DNA of 64,000 bases from Helopsaltes ochotensis (taxonomy: Eukaryota > Chordata > Aves > Passeriformes > Locustellidae), in assembly GCA_013400155.1 (NCBI GenBank), contig VXBM01000289.1, positions 434,139 to 498,138 of the forward strand. Direction: 5' to 3'. Positions within the stretch are counted from its first letter, which is position 1. Each line of letters starts with the position of its first letter. The position numbers and the translations under genes are program-made. The notes beneath the pieces are model-generated. The model was not told where the DNA came from. It did not search any database and saw only the letters and a program-made list of their open reading frames with translations. Positions 39,001 through 49,897 of the stretch are shown here, one piece after another.

Positions 39001-39879
39001 TGTCTTTATACAAAGACTTGAGAAAAGTTGCAATCTCAGGTGCAGCCCTTCTATCTCTCCTTTAGCTCTAGAGAACAGTCAATCCTAGTTGTTTTTTTTT
39101 TCTTCCTTGAAATAGCATGGAGGGATTGATACTTACTCCTAACTTATAAATGTTTCACAACTCAAAATGAGATTGAAGAAAAAGTAAACAAGGAGACCCA
39201 TGGGAGAGAAAAAAAAAAATCCTGCTTTTCTTTTCAGACTGCAATTTGAGTATTAGTGGAATGTGGTGTATGACCTGGGGGAGCAGGAGCAGTTGATGGA
39301 TGATCTTGTAATGGTTTCTGGATCATCACAGCTGTATTTAGAAAGTATTGCAATATATGAGGAAATATTATAGACAGGAAAAAAGGAACAGAAGGTAAGA
39401 TAAAATAGGGGAGAATAAGAATGAGAGAGGTAATATGACAAAAGCTGAAAATTAAGAACAACTGAGAATATGTGCTTGTAGTCAGAAATGTGTGTGTGGA
39501 GACTGAATGTGAGAGCGGAGGATGCAGAGAAAAATGAAAGAAAAAAAAAACACCCTGGAGTGAGAGGACAGGTTATTTAATTTGTTCGTGACTTGTTTAG
39601 GGATTAAACCAGCCAAGTCTGTTATTCTTCTAGGCACCCCCGTTCCAGAGGGATAAAGAGAGGACTGGTTGCTCAGTTCCCTGGGTGCAACCCCAGGCAC
39701 AGACAGCATGGCAGGGCTGGGCAAACCGAATCTGCTGGAGGCAGAGGGGGGCTGGATGGAGCTCCAGATTTGGGAGCCCATGGGCATCGAACATCCAGAC
39801 TGGAAACAGTCTCCCCAGGGGGCTGTAGGATAATCCTGCAAATGGGAGGATGGCAGGAAGTTGTCATGGAAACAGAGGG
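36033..39879. other. Unique noncoding sequence
   Basis: Poly-A runs lie near 39209-39219 and 39539-39550. A minus-strand frame of 119 codons (39482-39841) sits in a GC-richer patch and has no recognisable family. Confidence 0.55.
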
Positions 39880-40255
39880 CCTGAAAGATTGACTCTGAGC
39901 AGCAACAGGCCAGTGAGGCAGCCTAAGTAGGATTTATAGCACATTATACTGTGAAAAACAGGAGAAAATTACTGTAAAGGCAGAAATTATAGCACAACAG
40001 AACATATCAGCTCTGAGATCCATCTTGCTAATTAAAACAGCATATTCAGTGGTGGAGTGCGTGATAAGCCTGTTAGCCTAAATGGGAAGATGTTATCAAT
40101 ACTTCATTATAAAGTTTATTGTCTTTAAAGTAACTCTGGAGGAGGGGCAGGGGAGTGTGAAACCTGACTAACCAATGCCACTCTGTGTCCATTCCATGTA
40201 CTTAATAAATACCCACTCACTGCTAGATCTTAAATCTCTGGAATGACTTTGCCTC
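39880..40255. promoter_or_regulatory. Candidate conserved noncoding element
   Basis: A repeat-free block with several AT-rich protein-binding-like cores: 'gctaattaaaacagc' (40027-40041), 'ttataaagtttattgtcttt' (40107-40126) with a forkhead/HMG-like 'attgt', and 'ggatttatagcac' near 39930. There is no open frame of note. Whether it is conserved is untested, and the call is inference from texture. Confidence 0.2.
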
Positions 40256-43200
40256 TTGAAATTTTCCAGCTATGGGCCACTTTGTGTGTGTTTGAGGGAG
40301 CTAAATAAGCAGCCTAAGGAGAGGGAAGTGTGACTGAGTGTGGAAGAGCTGTGCTAAGCAACTTTTAGTATCTTACTGAAGTCACTCACTGTGTCACCTG
40401 CATTATAAAAAAACAGATGGGGGGAGGCAAGTGTTTCTGAAATAGGCCCTAATTTTGCATGGTTCTAGTAACTCTTAGCTGAAGATCTTAGATCCCATAA
40501 TATGCCTGATGAGAGTTGTGAGAACTGTTTCAAGGTCATATAGAAATCCACACTGGGGCTGTGAACTAGTTACAACTTTTTGTCTGACCATGAAGTAATG
40601 TCTGTCTAGCCATTAGAAGAATTTTCTTTTTTTCTTAGCTTTATTGCATCTCCCATGTCCTTTATTCAGTTTTATCCCCATAGTAATGAAATAACTACTT
40701 TTTGAGCTTTGGCTGCACTAGTCCTAATTGACCTGACAATTCCTGCATAATAGCACACATACAGAAGGTTTGAGTGAACACTGTTTAAAAAAATTAGCAG
40801 CTGGTGCAGTCTAATCCATGTAGTACATCATAATACACTGAGCAGGAGATAAAAAGCCCTAGGACACTTCTATTCAATGAAGTAATTAATATTCTTGTTT
40901 GAATATCAGCATACTATTTAAGGAAAAAAATGAAAAAGAAGAATAAAACCCTGAAGCTCAATTATTGACACATTGACTAGTGTGCTGCAACTGCTTTATT
41001 ACAGAATCCAAGGCAGTGTGTCTTATGATGCTGGCTTTTAAGGTTTTAGCACCTTACAGTACTGCATCAATGTTTAAAAATAACCTAAAACCCTCTGCTT
41101 CATCAGCTTTGAATCCTTAACTGCAGTGAGTCTCTCATTTCTTGCTTCTTACTGTTTTCTTCACATCTTTGTGCACAATGTTTCCCTTAGCAGAAGGCTA
41201 GGAAAGGATTGGCGTAGGCAAACTGAACACATTTAATGATGGAAGTGACAAAATAGTGATGGTGGCTCACGGCGAAGAAATTTAACAGGCTGTTCACTCC
41301 TAGCGTGTCGCAGCCAAGGCCTTCCTGCCTACTCCCCTTCTGGAAGGAGAGGCTTTGCAGGTAGAGGATCATTCCTGGGCAGATAAAAGGAACCAGTGGA
41401 AAGATGAGGGCTGCTTATTCTTTCCTTCCTTGGCCTACCACACTGCTCGCACTCCCCCTTCACAGCTAGATGGGGGTAAAAAGGCTACAACAAAGGGATT
41501 TTAGGTTGAGATAAGGACGGGGGAGATCACTCACCAACTGTTTTGATGGCCAAACCAGACTCAACTCTTATGAAGCTACTGGCATCTTCTCACAGAAACC
41601 ACCCCTGCAGCCAAAACCTTTGAAAGGCAAACACAATATAATTTCATACTTGAGATGTGTTCCTCTTGCCAGCTGCAGAAACAGAACTGTATTCCCTAAT
41701 GAAATTTGAAGTGCTGATGATCGCTGTTTGAACAATTTCAGTTTGTGACTACTGGGAATTATGACATGTAGGTCTTCGTAACCATGTGGATTTTTCTACC
41801 TGTGGTTTCTGCCAGTAAAACAAAAGTAAGCTTTCTGTCTCCTTTTTTAATGGCATATTTTTCTGAAGTGAAAGCTGAGCAGTAGTTTAAAAATACTGTG
41901 TGCATCCAGCCTGAAATACCAGGGGGTGTGATCACTAGAGCTGATCTTGTGCACTGGGTAAGAGGCTAGTTGGTTACATTACCTTTCAGTGGGATAAAAC
42001 AGTTTGTGTAGAGAATGGTACAGATGCTGCTCTGGCATCTGTGTCAGGAATACTATCCTCTCTCTCAGACACACCACTTGATGGGTGGAAAAGAAACACC
42101 GTGTTAGCAAGGTTCAAGAGGGCTGAACAACAGCTGAAGATGAATGTGGGAAAGCCAGTGTCACCAGCTGAACTCATATACTTCAATGCTAGTTGAAACT
42201 CAAGGCGTTTGATGGGTCAGTGCTTCTCTAACGTATTTTTAAAATTATATAATCGTTAAAGAGGAAAACAATCCAAATGAAACCATCTTTTATTCTACTC
42301 TTCAGCACTTGAGAGATACATAGAACAGTAAGTGGGAAGTATATAAACAAGTTTATACAGAATAATAATCTCAAAATTTTTATATTTTTAAATTTATTAA
42401 TGATAAAATGGCGGGGGAGAGATGAGATGCAGGGCTTTTTTTAATCCTTTTCTGATTGCTTGTGATCTGAGAGCTGTTGGTCACTGAGGTTAGCATATGG
42501 TAGGTTACATTTTTGGGTTTTTTTGTGTTTGAAAATACTAGAGTAATGAATGTTTAATGAATTAATATTTTATACTGTCTACATTACTGCTGGGCAGTGT
42601 TGAGATCTTGGCAGTGATGTCAAGTTAAACATTTCCACTGCTAGTGCTATTGCCTGGATGGTGTTGACTCTACTGTGTGAATTTGTGAGAGGAACCAGTT
42701 CAATGATCCAGAAAAATAATTCAAGAAAACAGTTTTTGGTTTGGTTCGGTGCACTCCAAGTACCTGTGTCAGCACAATGGAGAAAGGAACAGGGGTCAGA
42801 AATGTAAACCCTCACCTCATCTCCTCACAAAGAGCATGGAAAGGAGATATGTTGCTCATATGTTGTACTCAGCATTAATGCAAAATGTACTGTTGTGACT
42901 TCAATATTAATTTCAGCTCCCACTATTCATAGCCTGTGTAGCAAACAGTATTATTGTTGTGCCTGGTTGAATTTGTCATTGGAATATTTTGCAAGGTCAC
43001 TGTGCGTATGAAATAATTTACTATCTAAGTATTGATTAATACACAGTTTTGATAAGGGATGGATGAACCAAGTAGCTGGAATAACTGAATTCTAATTTTC
43101 TTAATCTTTTTCCTCAAGTCTGACTTTCTGAGCAGGTTGTTGTTTTGTTGGTTTTTTTTTTATTTGCTATAGTCACTATTGGTGCTCAAAATTCTGGTCC

Positions 43201-44850
43201 GTTGCTTTTAGTGAGAGGTTTTTGAGAGAGCCCTTGGGGTTTGTCCTAAAGAAGATCCAGTTGGCAAGACAATTAAATGAACGACCTCCAGCCCATGCTG
43301 TCTGCTTCACAGTCAGGCAGCAGCTCAAGAAAGCATATTCAGCATGAGCAGAGATTGTAAAAGATAACACAGCCTCTGAGTGAGTCATCAAATCCACTGC
43401 AATGACTTTGCCCACCTAATACTTGGTGGCTTTTGTGGAGTGTTTGAGTTTTTTTGTTTGGTTTATGTTTTCCAAGGGGCATTAAAGCATACCAAAGTAG
43501 TGTGGCTGAGTGCTTTGGCCATGACTTTGTTTGTATTTTAGGTAGGACTTTTACAACTATATTTCTAGAGCTCTTTTTAGTTCTTTTTGGATTTTGGTGA
43601 AGTCGGATCCAAGCATGCTTCTTCTTTGGGAAGGACAGGAAGGTGCTACTGAAAATAACTTTTTCTCGGTCCATTACAGTAATATATGTGCCTTCATGTG
43701 TTCTAAAACATTTAATTTACCTCACTGCTAAATGTAGAAATAATTAACTATGGATCTTGTTGCTTCCTTTCAACTCTTCCCCCTTCACTTCCACTGGCCT
43801 CAATTCTTCATGTTTTTCTTTTTCTTTGTGTATTTTTGTTGCAAGCTATCATTCATTCTACGCCATGTTCCCTTCTGAGAAAATGTCTTTTCCAAATTTG
43901 GTGTATTTGACTGGCCCTGATAACAACCTGCTGCAGCCAGCTCTGAGTAGTACCGTTTGGACAAGTACATTTGCTTGCCTTTGATGCTTGTCTTGTAAGA
44001 GAGCATGTAATTGTGATGTCCTGGAGCTGCACCCTAGTACTAGGAAGGACTGTACTTTGTCATATGTTTGTTGTATTTTTACATCCCACTAATGAAAATT
44101 GTAATAGAGCAGTTGAAGAGGAGAAAGTGATTCATCATGAAGTGTGGTGCCACTTTTATTTTACCATCAGTATCTTTGTGTGCTTTTGAAAGGAAAGATA
44201 GAAAAAGGGAATTGGATTTTTGGATTTCGATTTCTATGCTGAAAACTTGAACACTTTGTGATTATCGTCCTTGCTGTCTTGGACGTTTTCTTCTTGAGCA
44301 GAAGCATCATTAACTATATCCATTAAACACTGGTGATGTGAATGCCAATGGGGAAGGGGAACAGCTGTTAACAACATGGTTAAGTTATAGCAATTTTTAT
44401 GTCTTTTATACCATGTGATAAACAATGAAAGTCTGTTCTTTTCTTTAGCAAAGTGCATGGGACAGTAAGAAGAAAGCCCTGTGGATGCCATGGGTGATAT
44501 TTTCTGACCAAATGTGGGAAATTCTGTATAGTAAAATAGCTTTCTCTCTAAGATCCTAATTTAGCACAAACTGTTTTATCAGGATATTAACTCTATGTAT
44601 TTGTTTTGTATGAAACATAGGCAAAGTGACAGCAGGTATTTAAAAGGGAGCCCTTGTATGTTCCTTTTGCTGTCCCCAAAACAAATAATGCAGTTTCTGT
44701 TTAGTGAACTCATTTTACACCCCCTAAACTATGCTAATATTTCCAGTACAGCCAGATCAGAGCTGTAGGGTTTAATACAGAAGCGTTCCATGAGGGGGGA
44801 GTAGAAATGCTTTCCCTCTGAAAAGTGATTATGTAATTGTTATTTATGTG
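40256..44850. other. Unique noncoding sequence
   Basis: No gene is supported. A small cluster of CpG dinucleotides lies at 41210-41315, which is unusual for this CpG-poor window. T/G-rich low-complexity patches occur near 42510-42525, 43138-43160 and 43444-43470. Confidence 0.5.
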
Positions 44851-45050
44851 TGTTGTGGTTTTACCTCAGTTGGCAACTAAGTACAAGAACAGTTTAAATA
44901 TTGAAATTAAGTTAAACGCAATAATAATAATGATGATGATGAAAAGCAAGACAGCAAAAGTTGAAAGAGGAATAAAACTCAAGAAAGACAAGTAATGCAC
45001 AATACCATTGCTCACCACTCACTGACTGATGCCCAGCCAAATCCCTCCAG

Positions 45051-45060
45051 TTTATAAACT
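45051..45060 (+). promoter_or_regulatory. TATA-like box inside the LTR
   Basis: The sequence 'tttataaact' sits about 200 bp into the LTR in a position that would suit an LTR promoter. Function is inferred; the LTR is diverged. Confidence 0.35.
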
Positions 45061-45873
45061 AAGCGTGACAATCTCTAATATAGAATATCTCTCCGGCCAG
45101 TTCTGGTCAGCTGTTCCCTCCTGACTTCTTGTGCATTTGCTCACCAGCAGAAACTGGGAAACCAAAAAGGACTTCGGGTAAGTGCTACTGAGCAACAACT
45201 AAAAGCATCGTTGTGCTATCAACATTATTCTCATAGTAACCCCAAAACACAGCACTGTTCTGACTACTAGGAAGAAAACGAATTCTGTCTCAGCTGAACC
45301 CCAGATATGTAGGTATATTGTTATTCCACTGTCACATTTGAAACCAGCCCATGGAGGTCCAAGTGGAGCAGAAATCCACCGGCAGTCCATGGAGGAGCAC
45401 CCAGTGGAACCAGCTGTGTGTGCCCGAAAGACTGTGACCCTTGGGAAGCCTGCACTGGAGAAGGTTCCTGGCAGGACCTGGGTCCCCATGACGAGGAGCT
45501 CATTCTGGAGCAGATTTGCTGGCAGGACTTCTGACCTTATAAGGGAACCCCACTGGAGCAGACTGTACCCCATGGAAGGGTCCCATGTTGCATCAGCTTG
45601 TGAACAGCTGTAGCCCATGGGAAAGGGCTGTGCGAGAAGTTGGTGGAGGTTTGTCTTCCATGGGAGGGGCCCCACACAGAACCAGGGGAAGACTGTGAGG
45701 AAACAGTGGCAGAGAGAGTATGTGATGAACTAACCCACTCCTCTTCACTGCTTGTGAGTAGAAGGTAGAGAAAACTGAGGGTGCAGTTGAGCCTGGGAAG
45801 ATGTTTGTGGGAGGGGGAAGGTATTTTTAGGATTTCATTTTGTTTCTCATTATCTTACTGTGATTCAATTAAT

Positions 45874-45879
45874 AATAAA
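45874..45879 (+). terminator. LTR polyadenylation signal (AATAAA)
   Basis: AATAAA lies in the 3' part of the LTR, upstream of a T/G-rich segment, as expected for a retroviral polyadenylation signal. Confidence 0.5.
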
Positions 45880-46064
45880 TTAATTTCTGCAACTTCAGTC
45901 TGTTCATTTTGCCCATGATAGTAATGGCAAGTGATCTCTCCCTGTCCTTATCTTGACTCATGAGCCTTTCCTTATATTTTCTCTTCCTGTCCAGCTGAGG
46001 GGAGTGACATAGTGGCTTTGGTGGGTTCCTGCTTTCCAGCAAGAGCCAACCCATCACACCCACA

Positions 46065-49000
46065 TATGTGCCTGCAGTTGTGAGGCTTTTTTTTGCTGGT
46101 ATTTTGGTCAAATTGCTGATGAGCTTGAAGGATGACTCAAGTAGCTGAATGCCTCAAGGAAGTGGATTCTGTGAATCATGAAGATTAGTCTCATCTTTCA
46201 TATAATTTTATGTGATGAGAAGGAAGATAAGTTTTACTTGATTTGTTTCTGAGGTATAGGTTTCATTCAGCTCTGCATGTTAGTATGGGTGTGAGGATAC
46301 TGATATAGGAACATAGCCTATATTATCCACATGAGTTTAAGAATCAAATCGTGGTGTTTTTTCAATGCAGAAGGAGAGATGAAAAGTAAAATAATAGCTA
46401 CATGAGCTCTCAAGTGAATGGTCAGTCAGTATCTTTAGTGCTGAGAGGTATAAAGGATGCCCTTTCCACCAAGTGGTTTCCTTATTTAGGCCAGGTATGA
46501 CAAAAATTAGGCAGCTGTCACCTGGCTTCATCTGAGTAAACCTGTAGCCTCTGAAGTTGGAGGTGGGATGAACTGCTGCCTTTGGAAGAAGTAAGCTTAT
46601 TAGTTTCTTTCTACATGACTAGACACTATGTTTCTGGAGGTGAACTGAATTCAGCAATGAGAGCCCTCTGCCACAGGGTTCAGATGCTTTGTGTAACCCT
46701 GACCTGTTTTCTTTTCATTCCCTTAAGTCCCACCAGTGTCTCCTCACAGTTCTTCTTTTGCTGAATTTCTGTGTATTCACTTTGTTTGCCTCTGAAGAAG
46801 CACTCATAGCAAAAGGAAGATTTCATTCATAAATTGATGGGTAAGAGCAGGAGTGGACAGAACCAAGCAGACTTGCAAATCCACCACAATACATTGCAAC
46901 CTCTTATGCAGTGATACAAATGGTGTTTACCAGCAGAAGCACAATTGCTTTCCAAATGAATGTAGCTGATGTTACTGAATGCCCTTGAAACCAGAAATAA
47001 TTCTGCCAGCTGGGCAGAGTAGCATCTACTTCCCAACAGTGATGATGTCTGGAGTACTTTGTATTCCTTATAAACTTCATTGGAAGTGGCATACTGTAAA
47101 CCTGGCACTAGTTTGCAGTAGTGAAAGGAAGGAAAAAAATGTTATTATAGACTGTATGGACTTCTACCTAGAAGATCTAAATTAATTGCCTTGCTGTAGC
47201 CCATGAACTAGTTTCTCTTACCATCTGTCAAGGTGATTTGGGAATCAACCTAAATGGGAATATACCCCACCAGGTGTATTGCTTGGGTTTTGTTTTATTG
47301 CTTCAGTAAGTGCTGGGTTGCTGAGGATTCCTCTGGTTGAGATGTCCTTGAATAGAAAATTAATTTGTTGGCCTTCTAGTGAAGAAATACAGTAAATACA
47401 AACCAGAGGCCTCCAGCACCACCAGAACCACCTCATATGCAAATTGTAGGTATTCAGCAGAATGTCATCTCTGCATCAAGAGTTAATATGTTGTACGTAT
47501 GAATTAGAACACTACTTAGTTGCCAGTATGATGTCACACATACCTTCTTACTAAATACCCCACGAGGTCCAATCCTGTTCTAATTTTCAGCAAATGGAAT
47601 GAGTGACTATGAAAATAGAATAACTTTGAAACTTAGTTGGGGGTAGCCTAAAATTACAGCTAAACCATGACTTTGATAGCAGGCCATCTGTGGGAATGCT
47701 TGTCTTCCATTGTTGAGGTGGACTACTCATCCTATAAGTTCCTTTGATATCCCTGATGTTTGTGGTTAAATTATATTTTATTTCATCATATCAGACAATA
47801 TATGGTGTCCTAAGCTCTGAAAGAATGAAATATATGTCATGTGCCCTGTTGGTGTATAATGTCTGACAGAAATATATGTGACAGCTCCTTTTTTATATGT
47901 CGCGAAACTCCGTAGTGTTGTAGGAAAGTATTCTAAAGGGAAGGTGTGCACTTTTTTTTTTTTAATGGAATAGCTGAACCAACAATTGTGGACTTACATA
48001 AGCCCTCCAAAACCCTCATATTGACCACACAAAATTAAGCCTTAATCTTCAATTTAGAGATAAGACTTTTCAGTAGTTCTCAAGCAGCCTAATCCACTGA
48101 CCTGAGTGAGACCTGATCTCTGAGCTATCACAGAGTACATTTTGAGTTCTCACCTCAATCCCTCACTGACATATGAGGGAAGGTAGGAGGAAGTCTCCAA
48201 ATTTCTGTACTCATTCTGTATTTATCCCTTCTCCTTACGTCACAGGGAGATTGCTGAGAAAGAAGGAAAAACATTATAGGGACCTAGTTTATGCCACAGT
48301 AAAGGCATAATTCTAATGATGACCATATGTGATTATGTAACTGCACTGATATTGCATCACTTTGTTGAACACTAATTTTAGATATGTTGTGTCTGCAAGA
48401 TTCCTAATGTACCTAGAAGAGCAAAGATATGATTTGCCATCCAGTTCTTTGCATTTTGTGTTTCCTGATCAGCCAGTTAAGTGTCTTCTGTTGACTCTTG
48501 TGGTAATAACTGCACTTGATAAAGCACAACACTGCTGCTGCATTTGCTGGCTATCAGTTATCAGTGGGCTTGAAGTGTGGCATAAAGTCAAGAAGATTCT
48601 GGGGACATAAGTAGGAAGAGCTAAAATGTTTACTGGAGTAGATAAGAACATAACGCTGGCCTTTGCATTGGCAGCTTTAGCAGGACTAAGGAATGCAGAA
48701 GCTACTGTTCTGAATTGTTCTCAGTTACTTTGTCTTATGAGATTATGGGAAAGAAACAAGTCACTGTGGACAGAGCTGGCCCCTGAACTCTGCCTATTCT
48801 GTGGATGAGTGAAAGTTTTCCATTAGTGTTTAGCTAATAGCACTGATATAAAGGAAAAAAGAAGCAGGTTTAAGGCTTGATCTATCTCTCACCTGCTTGA
48901 TGGAAATAGTGTCTTATAGCATAACATGCATCTCATCAGCATTTACATAGTTGTCCAACCCATGGGTTCACTGTTGTCCCAAAGTTTTCTCCCAATGGGA

Positions 49001-49818
49001 AGACTTTCTTGCTAAAGAAGGGAGGAGCCCCTTTTAGTGTCTGAAGGAATGCACTAAGGTCTTGCTTGGCATTTGCATTCTTATGTTAGAGAGCAAAAGT
49101 AAAAGACTGAGAAAGCACCCAGTCACTAAGACCTTTAGAATCAGCCTATATTTTCTGAGCAGCTGTCGATGGAGTCTGTGTGAGATTATTATTGTTTGCA
49201 GAAGCTTTATTGATCTTGGCTTTGAAACCCAGAAATCTGTTTACGGCAGCCTATAAAAATGAACGGCTACTTCTTTTGCTGAAGGTTAACACACTGTGTT
49301 TGTTTAATTGAATTGAAATGGCTTTGTGTTGTCTAAATGTCAGTGTTAATGAATTTTCGAGTGATTTTAGATTCTCCTAGTTGGATAAAAATATATAGAT
49401 AGAAAGCAATGTGTTATAAGGGGGTGCTATCCACTTCATTAAAACAAGATAAACATAGATCTGAGAGGAACGCTATTGCCTTTTACACAGTTGGCTGCAT
49501 CAGGAGGTCCTTTAAGGTTTCCAAATCTGTTTTGTTTTCCAAGTCAGTTTGTATTATTTGTATCTGTGTTTCTTTGAAAACAGTATAAAAAAAAGGAAGA
49601 AATGCAGAAGGTCAGAAATAGCACCTTTGGAATATCCAGCTTTTCTAGAATATTACTTGATGGAAGAAAGGTCTTAGAACAGTGAAATGGGAAGAAATAT
49701 GTATTTATAGCTTCCTGATTGCAGTAAGAGAGCTCAAAACTTGTGATGCTGCTTGGGCTGTAATAAGTACTTTCCTGGACTGCTGTGGACATAATGCCCC
49801 TTCTGGTGTTTGGTTGTT

Positions 49819-49819
<1 letters not shown>
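46065..49819. other. Unique noncoding sequence
   Basis: No gene is supported. A poly-T run of about 13 lies near 47952-47964. Small open frames near 48362-48808 have no recognisable family. Confidence 0.55.

Positions 49820-49896
<77 letters not shown>
49820..49896. repeat. 77-nt uninterrupted poly-T tract
   Basis: Seventy-seven consecutive T, flanked by GTT/GTTG-type sequence on both sides (…tggttgttg and ggtggttgtgttgttgtt…). The flanks suggest expansion from a T/G-rich simple repeat. Read from the - strand it could also be the poly-A tail of a retroposed transcript, but no body of such a copy is recognised next to it. It explains the poly-Phe and poly-Lys open frames here. Confidence 0.95.

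Positions 49897-49897
<1 letters not shown>

Larger units (their letters stand above)
44851..46064 (+). mobile_element. Solo LTR of an avian endogenous retrovirus
   Basis: The element begins TGTTGTGGTTTTACCTCAGT and ends in '...gccaacccatcacacccaca', giving the canonical TG...CA ends. It is flanked by the same hexamer TATGTG at 44845-44850 and 46065-46070, as expected for a 6-bp target-site duplication of the integrase of beta-retrovirus-like (ERVK-type) elements. I recognise the sequence type from bird genomes: a 5' part with 'ttggcaactaag' and 'ctgactgatgcccagcc', a middle part with repeated GGAGCAG blocks, and a 3' part with 'gatctctccctgtccttatc'. A TATA-like 'tttataaact' lies at 45051-45060 and an AATAAA signal at 45874-45879. 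There is no internal retroviral coding region on either side, so it is most likely the product of recombination between two LTRs. Open frames inside it are incidental. The exact 3' limit could instead be 46058 (…catcaca), which would lose the hexamer match. Confidence 0.85.

Noticed and set aside
44930..44941. AAT/GAT microsatellite start inside the LTR
   Set aside because: Only a few units within the 5' part of the LTR; a small slippage expansion, not a separate feature.
45199..45675. 158-codon minus-strand frame and 91-codon plus-strand frame
   Set aside because: Both lie entirely inside the solo LTR, which is noncoding; the frames follow from its GC-rich internal repeats.
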